DNA of 64,000 nucleotides from Hahellaceae bacterium (GTDB lineage Bacteria; Pseudomonadota; Gammaproteobacteria; Pseudomonadales; Oleiphilaceae), in NCBI GenBank assembly GCA_016744695.1, contig JADGDV010000014.1, forward strand, positions 1-64,000. Reading direction: 5' to 3'. A program made the translations under genes and the position numbers. Numbering within the stretch: position 1 is the stretch's first letter; each line of letters opens with the position of its first letter. Under the pieces are notes generated by a model that saw nothing but the letters and a program-made list of their open reading frames with translations, ran no database searches and was not told where the DNA came from. Of the stretch, positions 36,403 to 45,682 are shown piece after piece.

Positions 36403-37766
36403 GCGTGAGCCATCTCAAGTTCGTGTGACTTTTTTTTCAACCTGATGAATGCCAAGCCTCCAGCCATTATATTGGCTACCATAACGCCAACAAATACCCC
36501 TTTAATTTGCCAAAAATAAGACCCTATTAAAGCCAGTGGCACCATTAAAATAAAGAGACGGGTAAATACTAGCGCAGCAGCGATTTTAGGTTGATGAAAT
36601 GCATTGTAAGTTGCACTGGCGGTGATCATCAGTCCCATGCCTGCATAGCTGATAGGGATGATCCATAAAAAGGTTTGTGTCAGTTGAATCACTTCTTCAT
36701 TATTAGAGAATAGTCTTGAAATAATCGGTGCGCTAATCGCTAAGAGTAGACATATGCCAGCCCCCCAGAATAAAGCGAATTTAATGGTAAACTGAATGCT
36801 TTCATTCACTCTATTATATTTATTAGCACCACGGTTCTGCCCAATAAAAGGCACTAATACAGATGATAAGGCCATGACGCCAATCATAGCTAAAGATTCT
36901 ATTCGTGTACCAACGCCTAGAGCCGCAACGGCTGAGTCTCCATAGCTTGCCGCGACATGAGTCAATATACCTATGGCTAAAGGTGCCATCATATTGGTTG
37001 TAGCAGCGGGAAGGGCAAGTTTGAATAATGAGCGCCAAGAGTGCAGCACCTCTTCTAGGCGTGGCATCGTAAATGACACCATTTTTTCTCTATGAACTAA
37101 TATCCACATTCCGAACACTAAGGCCATAGAGTAAGAAATGAGGGTAGCAATAGCCGCCCCTGTTAATTCAAGCCTTGGAAAAGGCCCTATTCCGAAAATG
37201 AGTAATGGATCTAATACAACATTCACCCCAGCAGCGACCATCATTACACGGCTTGGGGTTTTAGTATCACCAGAGGCTCTAATTGCGCTATTACCCACCA
37301 TGGGGATCACCACCAAACCAACGCCAATAAACCATACCGACATATAAGGGTGAAGTAGCTCAATCTGTTGTGGTGTGGCGCCTAATGCAGTAAAAATTGG
37401 GTTTATGGCAAGGTAGCCACCGAGTGCAACCAGTAGCACAAGAATAAACGCTAATAAGAGGCAGTCGGTCGTTAAACGTTTAACTTTGTCGTGATTGCCT
37501 GAACCAATGGCTTGTGAAACTAAAGCCGAGGTGCCTATGCTCAGGCCCAGCGCGAGGCTGATGACCAGCATGGTGACAGGGAAGGTAAAACTGATAGCAG
37601 CTAGCTCTTTAGCGCCTAATTGGCCAACATAAAACGTATCAACGACATTGAAGAGTATAATGGATACAATTCCGATCGCCATATGGCGGGATAATGTGAT
37701 GAGTATTTTATCTACGGGGCCTTGAGTCAGGCGAGCGGAAGATTTACGGGTATTTTTAGTCATCAC
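36399..37766 (-). CDS. MATE family efflux transporter
   Basis: A 455-aa inner-membrane protein with about 12 hydrophobic helices in two six-helix halves. The MATE family pattern is visible at the start ('ILITLSRHMAIGIVSIILFN' and 'VDTFYVGQLGAKELAAISFT') and repeated in the second half ('LALPAATTNMMAPLAIGILT', 'ALGVGTRIESLAMIGVMALS'). Such proteins export drugs, cations or small metabolites using a Na+ or H+ gradient. The substrate cannot be predicted. It is the first gene of a pair with the mutarotase. Confidence 0.92.
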   Translation of the reverse strand: MMTKNTRKSSARLTQGPVDKILITLSRHMAIGIVSIILFNVVDTFYVGQLGAKELAAISFTFPVTMLVISLALGLSIGTSALVSQAIGSGNHDKVKRLTTDCLLLAFILVLLVALGGYLAINPIFTALGATPQQIELLHPYMSVWFIGVGLVVIPMVGNSAIRASGDTKTPSRVMMVAAGVNVVLDPLLIFGIGPFPRLELTGAAIATLISYSMALVFGMWILVHREKMVSFTMPRLEEVLHSWRSLFKLALPAATTNMMAPLAIGILTHVAASYGDSAVAALGVGTRIESLAMIGVMALSSVLVPFIGQNRGANKYNRVNESIQFTIKFALFWGAGICLLLAISAPIISRLFSNNEEVIQLTQTFLWIIPISYAGMGLMITASATYNAFHQPKIAAALVFTRLFILMVPLALIGSYFWQIKGVFVGVMVANIMAGGLAFIRLKKKSHELEMAHA

Positions 37767-37808
37767 GCAAGTATACGCTACCTGCGCAACAACATAACTA
37801 TTTAAGCG

Positions 37809-38333
37809 TTATCTCTGTGCCAATTGTTGCTCTTTAACGTGATTATTCAAGTTCGCTCTAAATGTTATTAGCTCACCAATTTGGTCTTTAATGGTTTGCA
37901 GCTTATTTTGGTCTTTAATTTTATTTTTGGTATAAAGGTTTAACGCTTGATATTGGCGGCTGGCTTGCCAGAAAATGGTGCTGGGTTCAATAAACTGAGT
38001 AAAGTCTTTGCAAGATACCCCTTCGTTGCCGGTGCTCATGGATGCTTGGCAGTCTTTGGATTTTTCCCATGCATCGTTAATAATGGCCGCCACTTTATCT
38101 ACGCGACTATCAAGAGGGCCGTTGAGTGATATTGGCCTTTTGTATTGATTTAGGCCTACATTCCCTTCCCACCAATTAACTTTTTGAAGATCAGGGATCA
38201 TTCGGATGTTTTTATTAACGTCACTGCAGGGAGTATCAGAATAAATGGTTCGCTGGTTTACTTCACAGGTATAAATGTCAGCTACTGCATTGCTTGATAA
38301 AACACTCAGGAGTACTACTGTGGAAACTCTCAT
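37809..38333 (-). CDS. DUF4124-like secreted protein
   Basis: A 174-aa protein with a signal peptide (residues 1-18, 'LLSVLSSNAVA') and a short N-terminal DUF4124-like segment 'DIYTCEVNQRTIYSDTPCSD' (two cysteines, typical of this small domain). The rest is helical and charged ('DKVAAIINDAWEKSKDC', 'LYTKNKIKDQNKLQTIKDQI'). DUF4124 has no established biochemical function. It stands alone, with 42 bases to the MATE gene downstream. Confidence 0.72.
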   Translation of the reverse strand: MRVSTVVLLSVLSSNAVADIYTCEVNQRTIYSDTPCSDVNKNIRMIPDLQKVNWWEGNVGLNQYKRPISLNGPLDSRVDKVAAIINDAWEKSKDCQASMSTGNEGVSCKDFTQFIEPSTIFWQASRQYQALNLYTKNKIKDQNKLQTIKDQIGELITFRANLNNHVKEQQLAQR

Positions 38334-38533
38334 GGGGTGCCTCTTTTCTGTTTTTATTATTGATAGTCTATTTTATAATTAAATTCAGGCAGTGATAGTA
38401 CGAGGTTTTATTGTGTAAGAATAGTGCGTAGGTCAAAAAAATGACCAGATGTTCATATTTATTTTTATTGGAGCTTAACTTGATGGTATTTAAAGAGAAT
38501 TAACTACTACCTTAGTCTTCTGAGTGTTTAAAA

Positions 38534-38824
38534 CTAATAGTCTAGCCAGTGCACTTTTACCCAGTCCCTTACTTCTCTTTGATGCATTGCTTCGCTAGTA
38601 ATACCACATTTGATCATTTTTTCTAGTTTGATTGCATACTGTGCACCATCAAATTTCCAAATAGACATCAGTTCATTGATTAAGTAGAGCACTTCGTAGC
38701 CTTCTAATGGGTTGAAGGGGGTCTTGGTTAGAGGGCCAGAAATCTTAGGATCACTATCATGAAATTTATTCCAGTTATAGCTTTCTTGAAATATTAACTT
38801 ATCTTTTAATAGCGAGTATTTCAC
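38534..38824 (-). CDS. Hypothetical protein
   Basis: A 96-aa acidic-to-neutral soluble protein ('YSLLKDKLIFQESYNWNKFH', 'YEVLYLINELMSIWKFDG', ending 'VRDWVKVHWLDY'). It is rich in aromatic residues, with no signal peptide or membrane helix. I do not recognise the family; the length and balanced composition suggest a real gene, and it resembles in type small conserved proteins of unknown function. No operon partner. Confidence 0.55.
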   Translation of the reverse strand: MKYSLLKDKLIFQESYNWNKFHDSDPKISGPLTKTPFNPLEGYEVLYLINELMSIWKFDGAQYAIKLEKMIKCGITSEAMHQREVRDWVKVHWLDY

Positions 38825-39000
38825 TGATTATCCGTATATTTGAGGTGTTTTATTGTTGAGGGGATTTTAGCGTATTAAGTTTTAAAATAAGATGGGCCTG
38901 CGGTTTCTATGTCGCAGTTATTTTATGAAAAGTCTTATTTGCTTGGTTGGCGTGGCAGTTATTTTTAGTGCCTTTAGTTGAGTAGTCACTTGAAAAGATG

Positions 39001-39033
39001 ATGGCCTATCCATTTTCTGCAAGCATAGGCCAT
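39001..39033 (-). terminator. Terminator of the acyl-CoA dehydrogenase genes
   Basis: A nine-base perfect inverted repeat ('atggcctat' at 39001-39009 with 'ataggccat' at 39025-39033) with a 15-base loop starts 8 bases after the stop of the acyl-CoA dehydrogenase. On the minus strand it is followed by 'catctttt', a modest T tract. Confidence 0.65.
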
Positions 39034-39041
39034 TTTGACAG

Positions 39042-40253
39042 CTATTTTAGTTCACTTGAATTTTTATTTAGCATGCGTCTTGCCACAATAAGTTGCTGGA
39101 TTTGTTGAGTACCTTCAAAAATATCTAGTATTTTAGAGTCTCTAGCCCATTTCTCTAATAAGTGGGATTGGTCGTAGCCAACAGTAGAACAAAGTTCGGC
39201 ACACTTAAGTGTGACCTGGTTTGCTGTTCTTCCTGCTTTTGCTTTGGCCATAGAGGCTTCCTTTGAATTAGGTAAACCGTTGTCGGCCATCCAGGCTGCT
39301 TTTATTGTGAGCAGGCGTGCAGCCTCCAAATCAGCCTCCATTCTATAGAGCTCTGCCTCGCAGGCAAGAGAGTTATTAATAGCGGTTGAATAGTCTGCAG
39401 CAACACCTGATGATTTTAATAGGGACTGGGTTAACTCTATAGATGCGCGAGCGAGTCCTACGGCCATAGCAGCCACCACGGGCCGAGTGTTATCAAAGGT
39501 TTGCATAACACCGCCGAAACCTTTTTGAGTATCGATCTCTGGGTTACCCAACAAATTGCCTTTAGGTATACGGCAATTTTCGAAACGAATAGTGGCTGTA
39601 TCTGATGCTTTGATTCCTAGTTTTTTATCTAGGCGAACCAGTTCCATGCCAGGTGTGCCTTTTTCAATAACAAATGACTTTATGGCTGCGCGGCCAAGTG
39701 ATTTGTTGAGAGTGGCCCAAACTACAATCGCTTCACAGCGTCCACCTGCTGTGATAAATATTTTTTCGCCATTAATAATATAGTCATCACCATCAAGTGT
39801 GGCGGTGGTTGTGATATTGGCTGAATCGGAGCCTGCATCAGGTTCTGTAATCGCCATGGCTGCCCAAGTGTTTTTATAACGCTCAAGTTGTTCTTGATTG
39901 GCTACTGCTGCAATAGCGGCATTTCCAAGACCTTGGCGAGGAAGGCTTAGTGCCAACCCTACATCACCCCAGCAAAGTTCAGTTAGCCCAAGTACCGTAG
40001 CCATATTACTTCCATTTCTAATACTGGCCGTATCTGTACTATTATTTTCTTGTTTTAGCTTTGCTGCACCGGCTCCGCCACTCAAGTCACCATCATTCAT
40101 TCCATCCATAATGGATGCGAGCATATCTAGTTCTACCGGATACTCATGTTCTGCAATATCGTATTTACGAGAAATCGGTCTGAAAACTTCAATAGCCACT
40201 TGCTGGGCTTGATTAATGAGCGTGTTAAATTTCTTTGGAATTTCAAAATTCAT
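39042..40253 (-). CDS. Acyl-CoA dehydrogenase, canonical
   Basis: A 403-aa FAD enzyme that introduces the alpha-beta double bond in acyl-CoA. Typical motifs are 'AMAITEPDAGSDSANI' (flavin and substrate binding, about residues 131-146), 'DDYIINGEKIFITAGGR', 'DKKLGIKASDTATIRFENCR', 'TFDNTRPVVAAMAVGLARAS' and the C-terminal 'DSKILDIFEGTQQIQQLIVA', whose glutamate in 'FEGT' is the usual catalytic base. It lies 40 bases downstream of a second, divergent acyl-CoA dehydrogenase, and they are probably cotranscribed. Substrate chain length is not predictable. Confidence 0.92.
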   Translation of the reverse strand: MNFEIPKKFNTLINQAQQVAIEVFRPISRKYDIAEHEYPVELDMLASIMDGMNDGDLSGGAGAAKLKQENNSTDTASIRNGSNMATVLGLTELCWGDVGLALSLPRQGLGNAAIAAVANQEQLERYKNTWAAMAITEPDAGSDSANITTTATLDGDDYIINGEKIFITAGGRCEAIVVWATLNKSLGRAAIKSFVIEKGTPGMELVRLDKKLGIKASDTATIRFENCRIPKGNLLGNPEIDTQKGFGGVMQTFDNTRPVVAAMAVGLARASIELTQSLLKSSGVAADYSTAINNSLACEAELYRMEADLEAARLLTIKAAWMADNGLPNSKEASMAKAKAGRTANQVTLKCAELCSTVGYDQSHLLEKWARDSKILDIFEGTQQIQQLIVARRMLNKNSSELK

Positions 40254-40293
40254 GCTTACTTCCTGTAATTACACATTTGTATTTACTTATCAC

Positions 40294-41610
40294 TTAAACA
40301 TGCAGCCCATAAAGAATAGCGATGGCTCTCATATCTCTATACCAGCGCTCTACAGGGTGATCTTTAATAAAACCGTGCCCGCCTAATAATTGAACGCCAT
40401 TGGTGCCTATTTCCATCGCTTTGTCAGAGCATAATACTTTTGCAAGGTAGGCTTCTCTATGAAATGGGAGCCCTTGGTCAGCTCTGGATGCCGCTCTGTA
40501 AGTTAGCAGGTGCATGCTTTCAAGCTCTATGCCAATATTGGCAATCATAAATGCAACGGATTGTCGGTGGCTAATCGGTTCACCAAAAGCGGTTCGTTCA
40601 TTGCAATAGTTAACCACATAATCTTGAATTGCCTGGGCGCAACCAATCGAAAGAGCGCACCAAGCGAGGTTGGCAAGATCAATAAAGGTTTGATAGCAGA
40701 AGTTGTCATCACCCAATAAGGCATCTTCGGGAAGTTGCACATTATCAAAATCAATAGAGCATAGTTCGGCTGCTTTAAGCCCCATATTGTGACTAGGGGT
40801 TATTGATATGCCTTTGAGAGCACTATTGACGATAAATAGCTTCGGTTGCCCATTTGGGGTGACGGCTGCTACTAATAAGAAATCAGCTTTGTCTCCTATA
40901 GCAACGGCGGTTTTTTTGCCATTGAGTTTGTAACCATCGTTAGTGGGTATTACGTTAGTGGTAAGTCTGTCGGGTGTAAAAAGTGGCATTGGTTCGTTAA
41001 TAGCAATTGTGGCATAAAGAGCCTGTGGCTTATCAAGTGACTTTATAATCGGTGTTAGCCAGCTTGTTTTTTGCTCTTCTGTACCCCACCTTGTTAAGGC
41101 ATTAGCAGCACTCACTGTTGAAAGTAATGCGCAAGCTATCCCCATATCTCCATTGGCTAGAGACTCGGCTATTAATATATTGGTTAATACCGAGGGGGTA
41201 TCAGAATAACCGCCATATTCTTCAGAGGCTGAATACGCGGCGAGGCCTAGTTCATTGGCTTGTTGATAAATAGCATCGGAGGCCTGCTCATCATTATCCG
41301 CCTGGTGAGCGGAGGGTCTAATGACTTCGCTTGAAAATCGGTCAAGACTGTCTTTAATAAGCTGCTGTTCTTCAGATAATGAAAGATCAAAAAGTTCTGC
41401 CCCCTGTAGGTCTTTAGTCTCTGGTGGGGTGAAAAAATCTTTTGCCTGCTGCACTTTTGCGTTGGCAGATGAAAGAACTTGAAAACCAGCACGTGTAGAA
41501 ACATAGGCGATTTTTTCAGCCGGTTTACGAAGTTTTAGTTTATTAACCAGTGGCGACCCAGCGAATTTATTGACGGCTGATAATGCCATGCCGATTTTAT
41601 CTTTAGCCAT
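40294..41610 (-). CDS. Acyl-CoA dehydrogenase-like protein with altered active site
   Basis: A 438-aa protein. After a 75-residue basic N-terminal extension comes the acyl-CoA dehydrogenase fold ('DLSLSEEQQLIKDSLDRFSS', 'LGLAAYSASEEYGGYSD', 'LNGKKTAVAIGDKADFLL', 'CNERTAFGEPISHRQSVAFM'). The C-terminal motif 'GGHGFIKDHPVERWYRDMRA' is intact, but the protein then ends 'IAILYGLHV', where related enzymes have a methionine-glutamate-glycine: the catalytic glutamate position appears to be tyrosine. It may be a non-catalytic partner of the adjacent canonical enzyme, or use another base. No frameshift that would restore the motif is visible. Confidence 0.82.
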   Translation of the reverse strand: MAKDKIGMALSAVNKFAGSPLVNKLKLRKPAEKIAYVSTRAGFQVLSSANAKVQQAKDFFTPPETKDLQGAELFDLSLSEEQQLIKDSLDRFSSEVIRPSAHQADNDEQASDAIYQQANELGLAAYSASEEYGGYSDTPSVLTNILIAESLANGDMGIACALLSTVSAANALTRWGTEEQKTSWLTPIIKSLDKPQALYATIAINEPMPLFTPDRLTTNVIPTNDGYKLNGKKTAVAIGDKADFLLVAAVTPNGQPKLFIVNSALKGISITPSHNMGLKAAELCSIDFDNVQLPEDALLGDDNFCYQTFIDLANLAWCALSIGCAQAIQDYVVNYCNERTAFGEPISHRQSVAFMIANIGIELESMHLLTYRAASRADQGLPFHREAYLAKVLCSDKAMEIGTNGVQLLGGHGFIKDHPVERWYRDMRAIAILYGLHV

Positions 41611-41652
41611 TGGTTATTTTCCTTTCTTTCATTGTTACTTTCCCTGTTATTG

Positions 41653-42342
41653 TCAAGGTAGTCTGATACGAAAGATGCCTCCGTTCAGGTCCCCTCCATT
41701 TTCCAGTGTAATAGTGCCTACATTATCACCTTGTTTGTGCATATGTGCCACTTGATAAGCAAAGTATAGTCCCAAACTTGTACTGCCTGTCTCGAAATCA
41801 ATGCCCTTGAATATTTTGCCGGGTGCGTTGCACATTGATTCAGGGTAACCAGAGCCGTTATCTGCTATCTCGAATACAGTGTGATTATCTTCTTGGTAGG
41901 CTTTTAATATAATGGTGTCTTTTGTATAGCGAGCGGCATTGGTGAGTGTGTTATTAATGATGCCTGCAATCATATCTCGATCAAAGTAACCGACGAGGTC
42001 ATCTTCACATACAATATTGAATTTTATTGAGCGAGATTGCAGCAGACCTTCATAACGCACCGCCTGTTCTTCAAGAAAATCGAGTACATAGTGTTCGTCA
42101 ACATGTATGGATAATTTGTCATTCTCTAAACGGTAAACCCCCAAGAGTTGAATGAGATCATTGTTGACGCGTTCAGCTTCATATTGCAGAGTCGCAACTT
42201 TTCCTGATTTTTTCATTGCATCTGGAAGTTCTTCGTTAATCATTTCCAGAGAGTGGAGTAACATGCTTAAAGAGTTTTTCATATCGTGTACAGCAGATGC
42301 CATCACCATTGAAAAGTCAGGTTTAGTATGTTGTTCGGCCAT
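41653..42342 (-). CDS. Soluble histidine kinase without sensor domain
   Basis: A 229-aa protein that is only a kinase core: phosphoacceptor box 'SAVHDMKNSLSMLLHSLEMI' at about residues 15-34, then HATPase boxes 'IINNTLTNAARYT', 'EIADNGSGYPESM' and 'STSLGLYFAYQVAHMH'. There is no membrane helix or sensory domain, so its input may come from the neighbouring receiver proteins. It is last in a three-gene set (44772 down to 41653) with 25 bases to the preceding gene. Confidence 0.85.
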   Translation of the reverse strand: MAEQHTKPDFSMVMASAVHDMKNSLSMLLHSLEMINEELPDAMKKSGKVATLQYEAERVNNDLIQLLGVYRLENDKLSIHVDEHYVLDFLEEQAVRYEGLLQSRSIKFNIVCEDDLVGYFDRDMIAGIINNTLTNAARYTKDTIILKAYQEDNHTVFEIADNGSGYPESMCNAPGKIFKGIDFETGSTSLGLYFAYQVAHMHKQGDNVGTITLENGGDLNGGIFRIRLP

Positions 42343-42367
42343 TGAATTTATCCTGTCTCTATTCTAG

Positions 42368-44008
42368 TTATAAGAGCGACACTTTCTTTGAAAGCGTGAC
42401 AAAGCGTTTGTACTGCCGGTGTTGAGATGGAATATGTTTTACGTGATCAAGTATACTTTCTAAAAAAGGACGATTTACTTTAGCTGTACCCTGTTTTTCC
42501 ATAAACTTGAGCGCTACCTGCACTAGGTTCAGGTTAAGGGCAGGGTGCTTTGGCGTTTCTTTTAATGCACTTTTGAAGGTTTCAATTGCCTTTTCTAGCT
42601 GACCTTCTTCAAATAATGTAATCCCTTTTTTGTTAAGCTCTCGCGCCTTGAATTTTTGTCGTAGGCTAACGGGTTCGTCAAGTAGTTCTTCAATACGGTT
42701 GATGGTTTTTGGATCACCTTCAAAGCGTTGTGCTAATTGATGTAGTACTTTTTCTGCACGCTCCGTTTCACCGAGCCTATAAAGTGTTTTTGCAAGCTCT
42801 ATTCCCGTTTTTGCATTGATGCTTGATGCGTCAATTAATGATTCAGCTTTTGCAAAGGCTGCTTTAGAGGCTAATTCGTTATTTTGACCAATGTGAACTC
42901 TGGCTTCAATTAAACAGGCGTTCGCTTTTACTTCTTTATTATCGTATTTGCGGGTTGCCTTTTCTAATATGTCGATTGCTTCGTTAGCAAGGTCTGTCGC
43001 CTTTTCGCTTTGATCACCTTCACTTGCATCCGATAAACCGCGACCTAAATTTAAATAATTTTCTGCTGAGTCATGTACAGAATTATTTCCATGCTTTACG
43101 GTTGCCCTATAGGCGTTAATTTCAGATTCAATATCTTGGTTCGCATGGCATAGTAGGCCCAGTTGTTGCTGTCTGGGAATGGCTCTTGGAGAAATGGCTA
43201 CGGCATCTTGTAGTGTATTTTGAGCGTATTTTCTTTTTCCTAGTTTTTCGTAGGCTGATGCTAGGTAGTCATAAGCTTCTAGATAGTCAGGGTTGTCAGA
43301 GATAACGGTTTTAAATTGTTCTATGGCTTCTACAAATTGTTGCTGGCCCATTTGAACTTTACCTAAACCTAATCTGGCCCAGGCAATTTCACGTTTATTT
43401 AAGACATCATGGTATATTTTTTGTGAATGTGAGTAATCACCTGTTAAGTAATAAAGGTGGGCTAAGGTTTTATAGCACCAGCTTTGGTAACGACTACCTT
43501 TTTGGATTTCTTGAGTGCAGAGGGTGATTGCTTTCGGGTGGTTTTCAAGATCAAGTTCTTTGTTTATAGGGAGTAAAGCTTCACGTTGAAGTATGAGGTT
43601 ATCCATCCTCTTCTGTAGTACAGCCTTTGTGATAGGTTTTGCTATATAGCCATCAGGCTGGTATTCCTTTGCGCCTACGACAATATCTTTTGAGGTTTCT
43701 GCGGTAATAAGAATGAATAAGCTGGTGTGTTTTAGTCGTTTTGTAAAGCGTAGCTCCTCTAATACTTGTTGGCCGTTTTGACCACTTCCCATATTAAAGT
43801 CGCACAATATAATGTCGTAGCGCTCATAGGTGCACTTTTGTACCGCATCTTTGCCGTTACTTATTACATCTATATGCTCTGCCCCAAAAGCGCGAATCAT
43901 TTGTCTTACGGACATCCGAAAGCTTTCGAAATCATCCACAATCAGAAAGCGAAGCTTGCTGTACGCTTTGGGTAGAGCTGCTATTGCCTTAAGTTTGGCT
44001 AGACTCAA
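42368..44008 (-). CDS. Response regulator with TPR repeats
   Basis: A 546-aa soluble protein. An N-terminal receiver (about residues 20-140) has 'LRFLIVDDFESFRMSVRQMI', phosphoacceptor context 'IILCDFNMGSGQNGQQ' and 'YIAKPITKAVLQKR'. The rest consists of tetratricopeptide-type repeats ('YLEAYDYLASAYEKLGKRKY', 'LEKAIETFKSALKETPKHPA'). Receivers joined to TPRs usually act by protein-protein contact instead of DNA binding. The start codon is TTG at 44008, overlapping the upstream stop as TTGA, so it is translationally coupled to the membrane-anchored receiver gene. Confidence 0.85.
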   Translation of the reverse strand: MSLAKLKAIAALPKAYSKLRFLIVDDFESFRMSVRQMIRAFGAEHIDVISNGKDAVQKCTYERYDIILCDFNMGSGQNGQQVLEELRFTKRLKHTSLFILITAETSKDIVVGAKEYQPDGYIAKPITKAVLQKRMDNLILQREALLPINKELDLENHPKAITLCTQEIQKGSRYQSWCYKTLAHLYYLTGDYSHSQKIYHDVLNKREIAWARLGLGKVQMGQQQFVEAIEQFKTVISDNPDYLEAYDYLASAYEKLGKRKYAQNTLQDAVAISPRAIPRQQQLGLLCHANQDIESEINAYRATVKHGNNSVHDSAENYLNLGRGLSDASEGDQSEKATDLANEAIDILEKATRKYDNKEVKANACLIEARVHIGQNNELASKAAFAKAESLIDASSINAKTGIELAKTLYRLGETERAEKVLHQLAQRFEGDPKTINRIEELLDEPVSLRQKFKARELNKKGITLFEEGQLEKAIETFKSALKETPKHPALNLNLVQVALKFMEKQGTAKVNRPFLESILDHVKHIPSQHRQYKRFVTLSKKVSLL

Positions 44009-44772
44009 GTTCTTGTTTCCAACAGATCGATAATTTCTTGAATGAGACTGTGCATCACATTAATACGATTATCAAAAAGGCCGATGATGGTTTCAATCTG
44101 GTTTAGCTCTAACCAGGCTGCAATGCCAAGAAATAATGCTACGGTAATGCCAATGAGAGCGAAGCGATTAGTTGAAAACAACCCAACGTTCTTTTTTTCA
44201 ACAATTTTAGACTGATTTATCTTATTTGAGACATCATGCTTTAATTGACGAAACTCTTCATGGAGCTCTTCATAAGCCGTTTCGACTGTGGATAGGCGGC
44301 CGGTAAGTTTTCGCAGTTGTTCTTGGTTGTTGTCAGTTTGATTTTCGTTACTTGAATGAGATTGCTCTAGTTCGGCAATATCTTGCTCTTGTTCTTGCAC
44401 TTCGCGTAGGCAGAGTCTATCGAGCATCAAATACAGTTTCTCACGGTCAAACTGTTTTGAAATTACGCCTACGGCCCCTAATTTATGTGCTTCTTTATAG
44501 TATTGAAGCGCGTTTTGGGATGTATACATGATTGCAGGGATTGTTTTTGTTGCTTTGTTTTTCTTGAGTTCGGCTAATGTTTCGAAGCCATTCATGCCAG
44601 GCATAATATGATCAAGAAAAATAAAATCAGGTTTAAAATGCTTAAGTTGCTCAAGTGCATCTTCTCCTGAAACAGCTTCCTTGCATGCTATTCCAATATT
44701 ACGAAGCACTTTTGATAACAATAAGCGAGCGGTAGATGAGTCATCTACGACAAGAGCAGTTTTTTGCGACAC
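44005..44772 (-). CDS. Receiver protein with coiled coil and C-terminal membrane anchor
   Basis: A 255-aa protein with a CheY-like receiver at residues 1 to about 122 ('TALVVDDSSTARLLLSKVLR', 'FIFLDHIMPGMNGFETLAEL', switch lysine in 'GVISKQFD'). A Gln/Glu-rich coiled coil follows (about 125-195), then a hydrophobic transmembrane helix near the C-terminus ('FALIGITVALFLGIAAWLEL', about 208-227) and a short tail of about 28 residues. Receivers with a C-terminal membrane anchor are unusual. It heads a three-gene operon with a receiver-TPR protein and a soluble kinase, which may assemble at the inner membrane. Confidence 0.82.
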   Translation of the reverse strand: MSQKTALVVDDSSTARLLLSKVLRNIGIACKEAVSGEDALEQLKHFKPDFIFLDHIMPGMNGFETLAELKKNKATKTIPAIMYTSQNALQYYKEAHKLGAVGVISKQFDREKLYLMLDRLCLREVQEQEQDIAELEQSHSSNENQTDNNQEQLRKLTGRLSTVETAYEELHEEFRQLKHDVSNKINQSKIVEKKNVGLFSTNRFALIGITVALFLGIAAWLELNQIETIIGLFDNRINVMHSLIQEIIDLLETRT

Positions 44773-44982
44773 AATTAAACTCTTTTTATTAGTCTGTGTT
44801 TCAGGGGGTATTTTTATTTCAGAATCACGTTAATTGTAGCAACTTACGAAGTAAGTGGTAGTATGTTTATGTGTTGAAATACAGTAATTTAAAAAAGAAA
44901 CGTTCAATTAGTGATCTACGTACGAAAAATGACTTTTGTGAACGCTTGCTAATTAGACTTTAACGACAAGGAGAAGATAACA

Positions 44983-45492
44983 ATGAAACGACGGAGTGCA
45001 TTACTCTTAATAAGTTTAGCTTTGTGTGCAACAACACTTACAGGTTGTGGTTTGGGCTGGGGATTATCTGCAGTGAGCTATGGTGCCTTTCAGGTTAGCC
45101 TGGTTGCAGAAGATGTAAGGGAAAGGGCTGAAGCGAGTAATGCGATGGAACCTGATTTGATTGATACATCAATTGAGGCGATTAGCACGGATAAAGTACT
45201 TGATGCTGAACAGGCTTATTTGCACCTTTATGAGGATAAGTCTTACCCAGATAATGTACGGGCACAGGCCTTGTATCAGAATGGTTTAATGTACAGTGTA
45301 CCAACGCATAAAAGTTACAACAAAGAACGCGCATTAATGTATTTTGAGAAAGTCTTAGAAGAGTTTCCTCACTCAGATAAAAACCTTGAGGTAAGTCAGC
45401 GTATTGCCGAGCTTCAGGACCCGAATAGTAAGAAGAGGCATTATGAATCTAATAAAATGTTATTGATTCAAAAACCTGCGCCTGCTCAGTAA
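44983..45492 (+). CDS. Lipoprotein with TPR-like C-terminal region
   Basis: A 169-aa protein with a lipoprotein signal: hydrophobic 'ALLLISLALCATTLTGC', with the lipobox 'LTGC' at about residues 19-22. The mature part continues 'GLGWGLSAVSYGAFQVSLVA' and then forms helical repeats ('DKVLDAEQAYLHLYEDKSYP', 'RALMYFEKVLEEFPHSDKNL') similar to the TPR-like region of BamD or YbgF-type proteins. A strong 'aaggagaag' ribosome-binding site precedes the ATG. Function unknown; probably an outer-membrane lipoprotein facing the periplasm. Confidence 0.75.
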   Translation: MKRRSALLLISLALCATTLTGCGLGWGLSAVSYGAFQVSLVAEDVRERAEASNAMEPDLIDTSIEAISTDKVLDAEQAYLHLYEDKSYPDNVRAQALYQNGLMYSVPTHKSYNKERALMYFEKVLEEFPHSDKNLEVSQRIAELQDPNSKKRHYESNKMLLIQKPAPAQ

Positions 45493-45682
45493 CTTTTATT
45501 GCATAGCAAAAATATGCCTAAATCCTGGTTGTCATCTTGCCAGTGGTTTTCAATGATTAGCTCAAGGTCTGGGCTAATCGGCATTATGAATGCTACCTCC
45601 TTCTTGTACGTACTACTTGTAATCTATTTTTATGCCCTCATATGTAGGTTCTTTGAAAATAGATCTGAACGGAGATTAGCAA

